A stretch of 64,000 bases of DNA, taken from NCBI GenBank assembly GCA_963732405.1, contig CAVSZG010000001.1:310001-374000 (forward strand), given 5' to 3'. The position numbers were made by a program, and so were the translations under genes. Shown here in pieces: positions 26,432 through 35,042 of the stretch. Positions within the stretch are counted from its first letter, which is position 1. Every line of letters begins with the position of its first letter. The stretch comes from JAUIAI01 sp963732405. GTDB taxonomy: Bacteria > Pseudomonadota > Gammaproteobacteria > Burkholderiales > Burkholderiaceae_E. Below the pieces are notes generated by a model, which worked only from the letters and a program-made list of their open reading frames with translations, made no database searches and was not told the origin of the DNA.

Positions 26432-27027
26432 TCACGCGCCAGCCAGGCGGCGATGTCGTCAAGCCGCTCCTTGCCGAACCACATCTGCTCACCCACGAAA
26501 AAGCTGGGCAGACCAAATACGCCTCGTGCCACCGCATCGGCGGTATTGGCGGCCAGTCGGTCCTTGACCGCCTGATCCTGCGCACTGGCCATGAACTCGG
26601 TTGCGTCATAACCACCGAGGGACAGCACCTGGGCGATCACGCCCGGATCATCGAGCTTCTTGGGCTCCTGCCACATGTGATGCATCATGAGTTCGACATA
26701 CCGGGGCAGATCGCCGCGGTTATCGGCCAGGATGGCACCCCGCATCAGATGCAGGGTATTCACCGGAAATGACGGATTCATCTCGAACGGGATGCGATGC
26801 CGCTCGATGAAGCGCGTCATCTCGAGCCGCTCGTAAGCCATCTTGCCGCGGACCTGGGCGAAGGCCACCATGGGCGCCTGATTGTTGGTGGCCTTGAACA
26901 CGCCACCGAGCAGCACCGGTCGATAGTCGACCGTCGCGCCCGTGCGCGCCATGAATGCGGGCAGCACCCGATGAACGAGATAGGCGTTCGGACTGGCAAA
27001 GTCGAACAAAAATTCAATTCGGTGCAT
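26425..27027 (-). CDS. 2-hydroxychromene-2-carboxylate isomerase family (DsbA-like, kappa-GST fold)
   Basis: The 200-residue protein opens with IEFLFDFASPNAYLVHRVLP, the glutathione-binding SPxAYL motif of the HCCA isomerase/kappa-GST group. It continues with the helical insertion FIERHRIPFEMNPSFPVNTL and ends GVFGLPSFFVGEQMWFGKERL, typical of the family. Members isomerise naphthalene metabolites or act as glutathione-dependent isomerases. No aromatic degradation genes are near, so the substrate is unknown. It follows the SDR gene by 15 bases and probably shares its transcript. Confidence 0.85.
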   Translation of the reverse strand: MHRIEFLFDFASPNAYLVHRVLPAFMARTGATVDYRPVLLGGVFKATNNQAPMVAFAQVRGKMAYERLEMTRFIERHRIPFEMNPSFPVNTLHLMRGAILADNRGDLPRYVELMMHHMWQEPKKLDDPGVIAQVLSLGGYDATEFMASAQDQAVKDRLAANTADAVARGVFGLPSFFVGEQMWFGKERLDDIAAWLARDQ

Positions 27028-27042
27028 CAGCGTTGTCTCCGC

Positions 27043-27780
27043 TCACCAGGGTTCGATCCAGGGACGCAGATCGAGTTCATGCGTCCAGGCACTTCGGGGC
27101 TGACAATGAAGACGCCAGTAATTCTCAGCGATATGGTCGGGAATCAGGATGCCATCGCAAGGGGCCCGCTGCGCATAGGCCTGCGCGAAATTGTCGCGAA
27201 TGAAGGCCGTATCGATCATGCCATCGATGACCACATGGGCCACATGGATGCCTTGCGGACCCAGTTCGCGGGCCATGCTCTGGGCCAGCGCCCGCAGGCC
27301 ATGCTTGGCGCCGGCAAACGCAGCGTAGCCCGCCGATGCGCGCATCGATGCGGTGGCGCCGGTGAACAGGATCGTGCCACGGCCGCGCGCGCGCATGACC
27401 CGCGCCGCCTCGCGACCGGTCAGGAATCCGGCCAGGCAGCTCATCTCCCAGACCTTGATGTAGCGCCGGGCGGTTTCCTCCGCCACCGGGGCGCGCACAT
27501 TGCCGCCGATGTTGAACACCAGGACATCGATGGGTCCGATGTCGCGTTCGATGGTGGCAAACAACTCGAGCACATGCTCTTCTCGGCGGGCATCGCTGCC
27601 AAAGGCATAGGCCCGACCGCCCTGATCGACGATGGTCTGAACCAGCGTGCTCAGGCGCTCGACTGCACGTCGCGTCACGCAGGCCACATAGCCTTCGCGC
27701 GCGAAGCGGCGTGCGATGGCTCCGCCGGTCGCATCCCCGGCACCGATGACCAGGGCGACCGGGGGTCTGTCATCTGTCAT
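27043..27780 (-). CDS. Short-chain dehydrogenase/reductase with atypical active site
   Basis: The 245-residue SDR has a modified cofactor motif VIGAGDATGGAIARRF (residues 11-26) and NIGGNV in place of NNAG. The catalytic YxxxK position reads F in FAGAK, with a Tyr four residues earlier (GYAAFAGAK). This pattern occurs in a group of SDR-like proteins annotated as oxidoreductases of unknown substrate. The ATG at 27780 follows GGAGAAGACA. It is the first gene of the pair with the DsbA-like isomerase. Confidence 0.78.
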   Translation of the reverse strand: MTDDRPPVALVIGAGDATGGAIARRFAREGYVACVTRRAVERLSTLVQTIVDQGGRAYAFGSDARREEHVLELFATIERDIGPIDVLVFNIGGNVRAPVAEETARRYIKVWEMSCLAGFLTGREAARVMRARGRGTILFTGATASMRASAGYAAFAGAKHGLRALAQSMARELGPQGIHVAHVVIDGMIDTAFIRDNFAQAYAQRAPCDGILIPDHIAENYWRLHCQPRSAWTHELDLRPWIEPW

Positions 27781-27930
27781 TGTCTTCTCCGCCTGCTGCG
27801 ACACCGTTGCCGGGCCGCCTCCGATCGTCAGTGTACACAGGCCCGCCCAATGGAATCCGACGTCGCGGCCGGCCATTAGAATCGGGCCAGCGTCGACCGA
27901 CCAAACCTGAGCATTGCGGAGTGCCAGACC

Positions 27931-29094
27931 ATGCCACTGTTATCGCCCATTGTCGCCAGGCATCAGGAAATGACCGACTGGCGTCGCGACATTCACGCCC
28001 ATCCCGAACTGGGCTTTGCCGAAACCCGCACCGCCGAGTTCGTCGCGCGGCAACTCGAATCATTCGGCATCCAGACCCATCGCGGCATTGGCAGGACCGG
28101 CGTGGTGGGTGTGCTCAGCAATGGTCAGTCGACCCGCTCGGTCGGACTGAGGGCCGACATGGATGCCTTGCCGATCGAGGAACAGAACGGCTTCGACCAC
28201 CGCTCGGTGCATGGTGGCGTGATGCATGCCTGCGGTCACGACGGGCACACCGCGATGCTGCTGGGTGCGGCCCGGTATCTGGCTGAAACCCGGCGATTCA
28301 ATGGCACCGTGAACTTCATCTTTCAACCGGCCGAAGAAGGACTGGGCGGCGCCCGGGCGATGATCGCCGACGGTCTGTTCAAGCGATTCCCCTGCGATTC
28401 GATCTTCGGCATGCACAACCGACCGAAACTGCCGGTGGGTCATTTCGCCGTGCGAAGCGGGCCGATGATGGCCGGTGGCGCATTCTTCGACATTCACATC
28501 GAGGGTCTGGGCAGTCACGGGGCGCGGCCCGAGGCCGGGGTCGATGCGATCCTGGTCGGCGTGCAGATCGCCTCGACCGTGCAGAGCATCGTGTCGCGCA
28601 ATATCGCGCCCCGCGATCCGGCGGTGGTCTCGATCACGCAGTTCCACGGCGGCGATGCCTACAACGTGATTCCTCAGACGTGTCGGCTATCCGGTACGGC
28701 GCGCGCGTTCAGCGACCAGACCATGGCGCTGATCGAAGCCAACCTGCGCCGCATCGCCGAGCACACCGCCAGCGCCATGGGCGCCCGCGCCACCGTGCAC
28801 TTTCACATCAATTTCGCACCGACCATCAATGATGCCCTCGAGGCGGACTTCGCCGCCGCCGTCTGCGCCGAACTGGTCGGTGCCGATCGAGTGGACCGCG
28901 ACCCCGCCCTGATCCTGGCGTCGGAAGATTTTTCGTTCATGCTGCGCGAGGTGCCCGGCTGCTACCTCAATATCGGCAACGGCGATGTCGAAGGATCCTG
29001 CGAAGTTCACAATCCGAAATATGACTTTAACGATGCCGCCCTGCCGCTGGGCGCCAGTTTTTTCGGACGGTTGATCGAAACAAAGTTGGCATAA
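27931..29094 (+). CDS. M20-family amidohydrolase (hippurate hydrolase-like)
   Basis: The 387-residue metallopeptidase has the M20D metal-binding set: RRDIHAHPELGF, GLRADMDALPI, HACGHDGHTAMLLGAA, FIFQPAEEGLGGA and the dimerisation-domain GSHGARPEAGVDAI, then LASEDFSFML. It probably hydrolyses an N-acyl amino acid in the cytosol, releasing a carboxylate and an amino acid. Length is normal. It is followed by the lipoprotein dehydrogenase gene in the same direction, 134 bases on. Confidence 0.9.
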   Translation: MPLLSPIVARHQEMTDWRRDIHAHPELGFAETRTAEFVARQLESFGIQTHRGIGRTGVVGVLSNGQSTRSVGLRADMDALPIEEQNGFDHRSVHGGVMHACGHDGHTAMLLGAARYLAETRRFNGTVNFIFQPAEEGLGGARAMIADGLFKRFPCDSIFGMHNRPKLPVGHFAVRSGPMMAGGAFFDIHIEGLGSHGARPEAGVDAILVGVQIASTVQSIVSRNIAPRDPAVVSITQFHGGDAYNVIPQTCRLSGTARAFSDQTMALIEANLRRIAEHTASAMGARATVHFHINFAPTINDALEADFAAAVCAELVGADRVDRDPALILASEDFSFMLREVPGCYLNIGNGDVEGSCEVHNPKYDFNDAALPLGASFFGRLIETKLA

Positions 29095-29228
29095 GTTGCA
29101 TATTGACCGGTCCCGCCGGGTCGTGCTTGGACTACATTACAGCCCATAAATTGGGTATTGCCAGATATCGACGCAATCCCCGTTGGCCATCGCTTCGCCG
29201 CGTGGCAAGCCCTCGATCGGAGTTTCCC

Positions 29229-30629
29229 TTGCCAGTCAGGATCTACATCATCACCGTGCTCGGTGCCGCTCTGCTTGCGGCCTGTGGCGGCACCGAGTCC
29301 GATTCCGCCAGCAGTCCGGCGATTTCTGGTCAACCAGCCGGATCCGCGGGCCCTGTAGCCGCCCCGGCTCCGACGTCCGATCCGGCCTCTCCGCCGGTGA
29401 ATGCCGGGGACGGCGGCAACCCACCCAGCGGCGACACGGTGCTCCCGCCCAGTGCGATCAGTGGCGACCAGTCCACTCCCCGGCCGGGCGCCGATGCAAC
29501 CGATCTGCCGCCAATCGGCACGGCAATGGGCACAGTTTCGCCGACCTCGTTCCAATCTGTTGCACATGATACGAACGGCAATGTTTTGCCCACTGGCAGC
29601 GGAAAACTGGCATTCGAGGTGGTCACTGCCGGCCTGACCCGGCCCTGGGGCTTCGTACCCCTGCCTGACGGTCGCATGCTAGTCAATGAGAAAGCGGGCA
29701 CGATGCGCCTGGTGGCCGCCGATGGCGGCCTGTCGGAACCACTCACCGGTGTCCCGGCAGTGGACGACCTCGCGCAGGGCGGCCTGCTCGATGTCGTGGC
29801 CAGTCCGACCTTCTCGACCGACGGGCAGATCTTCTTCAGCTATAGCGAAGCCACCGAGGGCGGTACCCGGATCGCGGTGGCCCGCGCGTTGCTGGGCAAC
29901 ACCGGATTGAGCAATCTGCGCGTGATCTTTCGTCAGCGCACGAGCCGTGGTGACGGCTTGCACTACGGCACCCGGATGGTCTTCGCACCCGATGGCAATC
30001 TGTTCGTCGCGCTGGGCGAACGCAACAATCGCCCCTATGCGCAGAGCCTCGAGACCACCCTGGGCAAGGTGATCCGGATCGGGCCGGACGGATCGATTCC
30101 CGCCGACAATCCGTTCATCAATACGCCCGGTGCCGCGCCCGAAATCTTCAGCTACGGACACCGCAGCCCGCAGGGCATCACCATCGATCCACGAACCGGC
30201 TCGCTCTGGATGTCCGAGCACGGTCCGCAGGGCGGCGATGAGATCAACCAGGTCAGCGCCGGCCTGAACTACGGCTGGGCGCACATCTCCCACGGGCGGG
30301 AATACGATTCGGGCGCGCAGGTTGGCGAAGGCACCAGCGCACCGGATGTCGTGCCACCAGTCGCGTACTGGACGCCGGTCTCCATTGCGCCGAGCAATAT
30401 CGTCTTCTACACCGGCGACAAGGTGCCTGCACTCAAAGGCAAGCTGCTGCTGGCCGGCATGCGCGCCGAAGCACTACTGGCGCTCCAGGTCGTGGGCAAT
30501 GCCATCACGTCTGAGGCGCGTTATGCGACCGAGCTCACTGAGCGGATTCGCGACGTGCGCGTGGGTTTCGACGGTTATCCCTACGTGATCACCGACACCG
30601 GCCGGCTGCTGCGGGTCACGGCGCGCTGA
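29229..30629 (+). CDS. PQQ-type sugar dehydrogenase lipoprotein (GSDH/YliI family)
   Basis: The 466-residue protein starts with a lipoprotein signal (RIYIITVLGAALLAACGG) and a long Pro/Ser/Ala linker of about 100 residues. A six-bladed propeller follows, starting GLTRPWGFVPLPDGRMLVNE. The family's catalytic and PQQ-binding loops are represented by DGLHYGTRMVFAPDGNLF, SEHGPQGGDEINQVSAGLNYGW and PSNIVFYTGD. It probably oxidises soluble aldoses in the periplasm with PQQ. No pqq synthesis genes are in the window. The TTG start at 29229 has GGAG six bases upstream. The 3' end overlaps metW by 14 bases on the opposite strand. Confidence 0.85.
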   Translation: MPVRIYIITVLGAALLAACGGTESDSASSPAISGQPAGSAGPVAAPAPTSDPASPPVNAGDGGNPPSGDTVLPPSAISGDQSTPRPGADATDLPPIGTAMGTVSPTSFQSVAHDTNGNVLPTGSGKLAFEVVTAGLTRPWGFVPLPDGRMLVNEKAGTMRLVAADGGLSEPLTGVPAVDDLAQGGLLDVVASPTFSTDGQIFFSYSEATEGGTRIAVARALLGNTGLSNLRVIFRQRTSRGDGLHYGTRMVFAPDGNLFVALGERNNRPYAQSLETTLGKVIRIGPDGSIPADNPFINTPGAAPEIFSYGHRSPQGITIDPRTGSLWMSEHGPQGGDEINQVSAGLNYGWAHISHGREYDSGAQVGEGTSAPDVVPPVAYWTPVSIAPSNIVFYTGDKVPALKGKLLLAGMRAEALLALQVVGNAITSEARYATELTERIRDVRVGFDGYPYVITDTGRLLRVTAR

Positions 30630-31242
30630 TCGTTGCGCCGTTCTGGCGGCGGCGGAAGCGGTAGACCGCCTGGGTGGCCCGAAGATTGGGCAGGGTATAC
30701 ACCCGCCGGCCATTGGCGAAGAAGGCGCGCGCAGTGATCTCGACGTCGAGCGCACCGAGAAACTCCTCGAAATCCTGAATCGTGCTCAGGTGCAGGTTGG
30801 GCGTATCGTGCCAGCGATAAGGCATCTCGCGCGACACGGGCATGCGTCCCCGCAGGATCGACCAGGCGTGAAACCAGTGGCCGAAATTCGGAAACGACAC
30901 GATGCCCTGGTCACCGACCTCGGCCATCTCGCGCAGCACGTACTCGGTGCGATGAGTCACCTGGATCGCCATGGACAGCATCACGAAATCGAAGCGGGTG
31001 GACTTGAACAGATCCAGACCATCTTCGATGTCGCGCTGGATCACGTTGACGCCGCGCTTGACGCAGGCCAGCAGTTCGTCATCGTCGATTTCCACGCCGT
31101 ATCCCAGGCACTGCTTGTGCACCTGAAGGTGATGCAGCAAGGCACCGTCGCCACAGGCCAGATCGAGCACATGGGCGCCCGCGGGCACCCACTGCGCAAT
31201 CAGGGCCAGATCGGGACGTAGCGGTTCGGGACTCATGCTCAT
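30616..31242 (-). CDS. metW: Methionine biosynthesis protein MetW
   Basis: The 208-residue protein has a class I methyltransferase-like fold with HVLDLACGDGALLHHL (motif I) and LSMAIQVTHRTEYVLREM. It matches MetW, which partners with MetX in proteobacteria and is linked to homoserine acylation. Its start overlaps the metX stop in TGATG, so expression is coupled. Nothing unusual was seen. A second ATG two codons on is an alternative. Confidence 0.92.
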   Translation of the reverse strand: MSMSPEPLRPDLALIAQWVPAGAHVLDLACGDGALLHHLQVHKQCLGYGVEIDDDELLACVKRGVNVIQRDIEDGLDLFKSTRFDFVMLSMAIQVTHRTEYVLREMAEVGDQGIVSFPNFGHWFHAWSILRGRMPVSREMPYRWHDTPNLHLSTIQDFEEFLGALDVEITARAFFANGRRVYTLPNLRATQAVYRFRRRQNGATISAP

Positions 31243-32471
31243 CAGCCTTGCGGCCCTGCGCCGCGACCCGCTCCTGTGGTCAACGCGCCAGACTGGCGCT
31301 CAGCCAACTCCTGCGCGATGCGGTCGAAATAGGTGCGCACCAGCGCGTGATAGCGCGGGTTGTCCAGCAGAAACGCATCGTGACCGTGCGGCGCATCGAT
31401 CTCGGCATAGGTGACCGGCCGATTGTTGTTGAGCAAGGCCTGGGTGATCTCGCGACTGCGTTCGGGCTCGAATCGCCAGTCGGTGGTGAACGATGCAATC
31501 AGGAAGCCGCAGGTCGCCGGCGCCAGCGCGCGCGTGAGATCGTCCTCGCAGGCGGCGGCCGGGTCAAAATAATCGAGTGCGCGGGTGATCAACAGATAGG
31601 TATTCGCATCGAAGTAGCCGGCGAACTTCTCACCCTGATAACGCAGATAGGATTCGATCGAAAAATCCACATCGAAACTGAAGCTGTAGCGGCCGTTTTG
31701 CAAGGAGCGCCCGAACTTCTGCGCCATCACGTCATCGGACAGATACGTGATGTGACCAATCATGCGGGCAACCTGAAGCCCCCGCCTGGGCACCACACCA
31801 TGGTCGTAGAAGCGCCCGCCGTGAAAGTCGGGGTCGGTGATGATCGCGCGCCGCGCCACTTCATTAAAAGCGATGTTCTGGGCCGACAGCTTCGGCGCTG
31901 AGGCGATCACGATCGCATGACCAACCCGGTCGGCAAACATGGTCGACCAGGCGAGCGCCTGCATGCCGCCCAGACTGCCGCCCATCACTGCCGCAAAGCG
32001 CTGGATGCCCAGCCGGTCGGCCAGCCTTGCCTGGGAGAGCACCCAGTCTTCGACCGTGACGAATGGAAACGACGGACCATAAGGCCGGCCGGTGGCCGGA
32101 TCGATCGACGAGGGCCCGGTCGAGCCGAAGCAACTGCCCAGATTGTTGATGCCGATGACGAAGAACCGATCGGTATCCACCGGCTTGCCCGGGCCGACCA
32201 TGTTGTCCCACCAGCCGATGTTCTCCGGATTGTCGGCATACAGGCCCGCCACATGATGCGATGCATTCAGGGCATGACAGATCAGCACCGCATTGTCGCG
32301 CGCCGAATTCAGTCGGCCATAGGTCTCGTAGGCCAGCTCATACGAGGGAAGGATCGCGCCACTGCGGGTGGTCAGCGGTTCGTCGAAGCGCTCGCGCCTG
32401 ACCACGACCGCCCCTACCGATCGGCCCCGGCGTTCGCCCTCGACCCGGCGTGTGACCGACGCGCCGCTCAT
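31242..32471 (-). CDS. metX: Homoserine O-acyltransferase MetX
   Basis: The 409-residue alpha/beta hydrolase begins the methionine pathway by acylating homoserine. The core includes ICHALNASHHVAG, GSCFGSTGPSSIDPATGRPY, the nucleophile elbow VMGGSLGGMQALAW and the catalytic HGHDAFLLD at the C-terminus. In proteobacteria MetX paired with MetW often uses succinyl-CoA rather than acetyl-CoA, but the sequence alone does not settle this. The ATG overlaps the ptsI stop by four bases (ATGA), so it is part of the PTS-glutathione-methionine block. Confidence 0.92.
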   Translation of the reverse strand: MSGASVTRRVEGERRGRSVGAVVVRRERFDEPLTTRSGAILPSYELAYETYGRLNSARDNAVLICHALNASHHVAGLYADNPENIGWWDNMVGPGKPVDTDRFFVIGINNLGSCFGSTGPSSIDPATGRPYGPSFPFVTVEDWVLSQARLADRLGIQRFAAVMGGSLGGMQALAWSTMFADRVGHAIVIASAPKLSAQNIAFNEVARRAIITDPDFHGGRFYDHGVVPRRGLQVARMIGHITYLSDDVMAQKFGRSLQNGRYSFSFDVDFSIESYLRYQGEKFAGYFDANTYLLITRALDYFDPAAACEDDLTRALAPATCGFLIASFTTDWRFEPERSREITQALLNNNRPVTYAEIDAPHGHDAFLLDNPRYHALVRTYFDRIAQELAERQSGALTTGAGRGAGPQG

Positions 32472-34198
32472 CCGCCGGCCTCTGGCAAGGCGAGCTTTTG
32501 CAGCGCACTGGCCACCCGGGCCGGATCGTCGATCCGCACCAGACGCGACACCGGCGCGCTGAGCCGCTTGACCTCGGCAAGCAGCACTTCGCGCTTGACC
32601 TTGAGCAGGCTCACCGGATGCATCGAGAATTCGACCAGTCCCATGCCGAGCAACAAGCGGGTGGCGATCGGATCACCAGCCAGTTCGCCGCAGATCGACA
32701 CCGGCTTGCCGGCTTTGCGTGCCGCATCGATGGTCTGGGCGATAAGTCGCAGCACCGCCGGATGAAACGAATCGTAGAGCGAGGCAACCTCATGATCGGC
32801 CCGATCGATGGCCAGCGTGTACTGGATCAGATCATTGGTGCCGATCGACAGAAAATCCAGATGGCGCACGAAGAAGCCGGCAGACAAAGCGGCCGCGGGC
32901 ACTTCGATCATCGCGCCCACCGGCACATCGGCGGCCATGGCCTGATGTCGGGTGACCAACTGATCGCGTGCCCGTTCGATCAGCCGCAGGCATTCCACGA
33001 TCTCGCGATAATGCGTGATCATCGGGAGCAGCAGGCGGATCGGGCCGTGCGCCGAGGCGCGCAGAATCGCCCGCAACTGCGTCAGGAACATATCGGGACG
33101 GGTCAGGCAATAACGCACGGCGCGTCTGCCCAGCGCGGGGTTCAGCGCATGATGATCGTAGGCATCCTGCTCCAGGCTTTTGTCCGCGCCCACATCCAGC
33201 GTGCGGATGGTCACGACCCGACCCTCCATCGCGATGGCGACGGCCCGATAGGCTTCGTACTGCTCGTCTTCGGTGGGGGTTTCGGTCCGGTTCATGAACA
33301 GAAATTCGGTTCGGAACAAACCAACCCCATGCGCACCGTTGTCCAGCGCGATGGCTGCCTCGTCGGGCATCTCGATGTTGGCCATCAGCGTGACCTCCAC
33401 CCCGTCGAGCGTGCGCGATGGAATATTGACCAGACGTTTGAGCCGGCTGCGCTCCAGTTCGCGCGATGCCTGGCGATGGCGATACTCGGCCAGCACCGCA
33501 TCATCGGGGGCCACGACGACCAGTCCGGCATCACCGTCCAGGATGACCCAGTCGTCGTCGCGCACCATGTCGCTGGCACAATGCATGCCCACCGCCGCGG
33601 GCACATCCATTGAACGGGCCAGAATCGCGGTATGCGAGGTCGTGCCACCGAGATCGATCGCGAAACCAATGCCGTGCTTGAGTTCGAGAATGTCGGCCGG
33701 TGCGAGATCGTCGGCCACGAAGATGAGTGGTTCTTCGGAGTGCCCGCCGATGAGGCGGCTCGTGCCGACCAGAGCCTTGAGAATCCGGTCGGCCACCTGA
33801 CGCACGTCGCGATCGCGTTCGCGCAAGTAGGGATCGTCGAGTTGCTGAAACTGATTGGCCAGCGCCTCGGCCTGCGCCGCGATCGCCCATTCGGCATTGC
33901 GCAAGTCGTCGCGGATCCAGTCGAGCGCACTGTCCACCAGCATCGGATCGGCCAGAATCATCAAGTGCACATCGAGCAGGGCGCGCGCCTCCTGCGGGGC
34001 ATTGGCAGGCAGCCGGTCACTCACGGCCTCGAACGCGGCACGCGCACTGTCGGTGGCTTCGGTGAGCCGGGCGATTTCCCTGCTCACGCGCTGTGCATCG
34101 ATGTGGTAGCGCGGTACGTCCCTGACCTGCATGGCCAGCACACGGGCACGGCCGATGGCAATCCCGCCGCCCAGACCCTGACCGTGCAGGCTAAACAC
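32468..34198 (-). CDS. ptsI: PTS enzyme I (phosphoenolpyruvate-protein phosphotransferase)
   Basis: The 576-residue enzyme autophosphorylates from PEP and passes phosphate to HPr. The active His is in LGGTTSHTAILARSMDVPAA (about residue 190). Later come FRTEFLFM (PEP binding), GAMIEVPAA and the C-terminal catalytic Cys in KPVSICGELAGD. It lacks an N-terminal GAF domain, so it is EI rather than the Ntr-specific PtsP. It follows HPr by 20 bases and overlaps metX by four bases. No EIIB/EIIC sugar transporter is in the window, so a regulatory role is possible. Confidence 0.93.
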   Translation of the reverse strand: MFSLHGQGLGGGIAIGRARVLAMQVRDVPRYHIDAQRVSREIARLTEATDSARAAFEAVSDRLPANAPQEARALLDVHLMILADPMLVDSALDWIRDDLRNAEWAIAAQAEALANQFQQLDDPYLRERDRDVRQVADRILKALVGTSRLIGGHSEEPLIFVADDLAPADILELKHGIGFAIDLGGTTSHTAILARSMDVPAAVGMHCASDMVRDDDWVILDGDAGLVVVAPDDAVLAEYRHRQASRELERSRLKRLVNIPSRTLDGVEVTLMANIEMPDEAAIALDNGAHGVGLFRTEFLFMNRTETPTEDEQYEAYRAVAIAMEGRVVTIRTLDVGADKSLEQDAYDHHALNPALGRRAVRYCLTRPDMFLTQLRAILRASAHGPIRLLLPMITHYREIVECLRLIERARDQLVTRHQAMAADVPVGAMIEVPAAALSAGFFVRHLDFLSIGTNDLIQYTLAIDRADHEVASLYDSFHPAVLRLIAQTIDAARKAGKPVSICGELAGDPIATRLLLGMGLVEFSMHPVSLLKVKREVLLAEVKRLSAPVSRLVRIDDPARVASALQKLALPEAGG

Positions 34199-34218
34199 GG
34201 CGCCCGTCCGCGCCGCGC

Positions 34219-34494
34219 TCAGTTCTCATACGACTCCCCGAAACCGGAGGCAAACAGATCGGTGAGGCTCTGCAGGGCCTGATCTTCATCGGGACCGTCG
34301 ACTTCGAGCAGCAGTTCGCAGCCCTGGGCGGCAGCCAGCATCATCACGCCCATGATGCTCTTGGCATTGATCCGGCGACTCTTGCGCGTCAACCAGACCT
34401 CGGATTTGAAACCGGTCGCCACCTGGGTGAGCTTGGCCGATGGCCGGGCATGCAGACCGAGTTTGTTGACTACCGTTACCTGGGTCGTTTTCAT
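34219..34494 (-). CDS. ptsH: HPr phosphocarrier protein
   Basis: The 91-residue protein has the phospho-His region KLGLHARPSAKL (His at about residue 15) and the regulatory serine region RINAKSIMGVMML. The Ser position is present, so control by an HPr kinase is possible where one exists. Its ATG overlaps the EIIA stop by four bases. It is the standard phosphate carrier between EI and the EIIA upstream. Confidence 0.95.
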   Translation of the reverse strand: MKTTQVTVVNKLGLHARPSAKLTQVATGFKSEVWLTRKSRRINAKSIMGVMMLAAAQGCELLLEVDGPDEDQALQSLTDLFASGFGESYEN

Positions 34495-35042
34495 AAGGCA
34501 GACTTCTCGCCGGCCTTGCCGCTTGCCAGGCCAACGTCGGCGCGAACCCGCTCGTCGGTGGCAGCGGGTGGACCGGATGCATGGTTGTTCGGCGAGGCAA
34601 GCGGCTCGCCGGGCGGGTTCAGTGGCTCGACAGCACCATCGTCGACGAACAAAGTGGGTTCCATGGTTGCAATCGCCTCACGCGCGGCCGGTAACAGCAG
34701 CTCGGCCAGCGCATCGAGCTCACGACCACGACGATAGGTGAGCGCCTTGACCAGCATGGGCAGATTCACGCCGACCAGCACGGTGGCGCGTCCGGGATCG
34801 CTCAAGCCGGCGGCGATGCGCGAGGGTGTGCCACCCAGCAGATCGGTGAGCACGAGTACGCCCGAGCCGTCGTTGATGCGATTGGCCAGGGCTCGAGCGG
34901 ATTCAATCGCCGCGGCCGGATCTTCGTCGGGAATCACGTCGAGCGCCGCCAGTTGCGCGGGCATGCGGCCGAAGATATGCCGCGTGCAATGAATCAGCGC
35001 AGTGCCCAGGGGCTCATGGGAGACGACCAGCACACCGATCAT
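34491..35042 (-). CDS. PTS EIIA component, mannose-family type
   Basis: The 183-residue protein has the EIIA-Man fold with the phospho-His in VLVVSHEPLG (about residue 9) and VLVLTDLLGGTPSRIAAG. After about residue 130 it has an extra acidic/Pro-rich tail (EPLNPPGEPLASPNNHASG), longer than the usual single-domain EIIA. It is found in Burkholderiales between gshB and HPr without EIIB/EIIC, where its partner is unknown. Start and stop overlap gshB and HPr by four bases each. Confidence 0.9.
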   Translation of the reverse strand: MIGVLVVSHEPLGTALIHCTRHIFGRMPAQLAALDVIPDEDPAAAIESARALANRINDGSGVLVLTDLLGGTPSRIAAGLSDPGRATVLVGVNLPMLVKALTYRRGRELDALAELLLPAAREAIATMEPTLFVDDGAVEPLNPPGEPLASPNNHASGPPAATDERVRADVGLASGKAGEKSAL

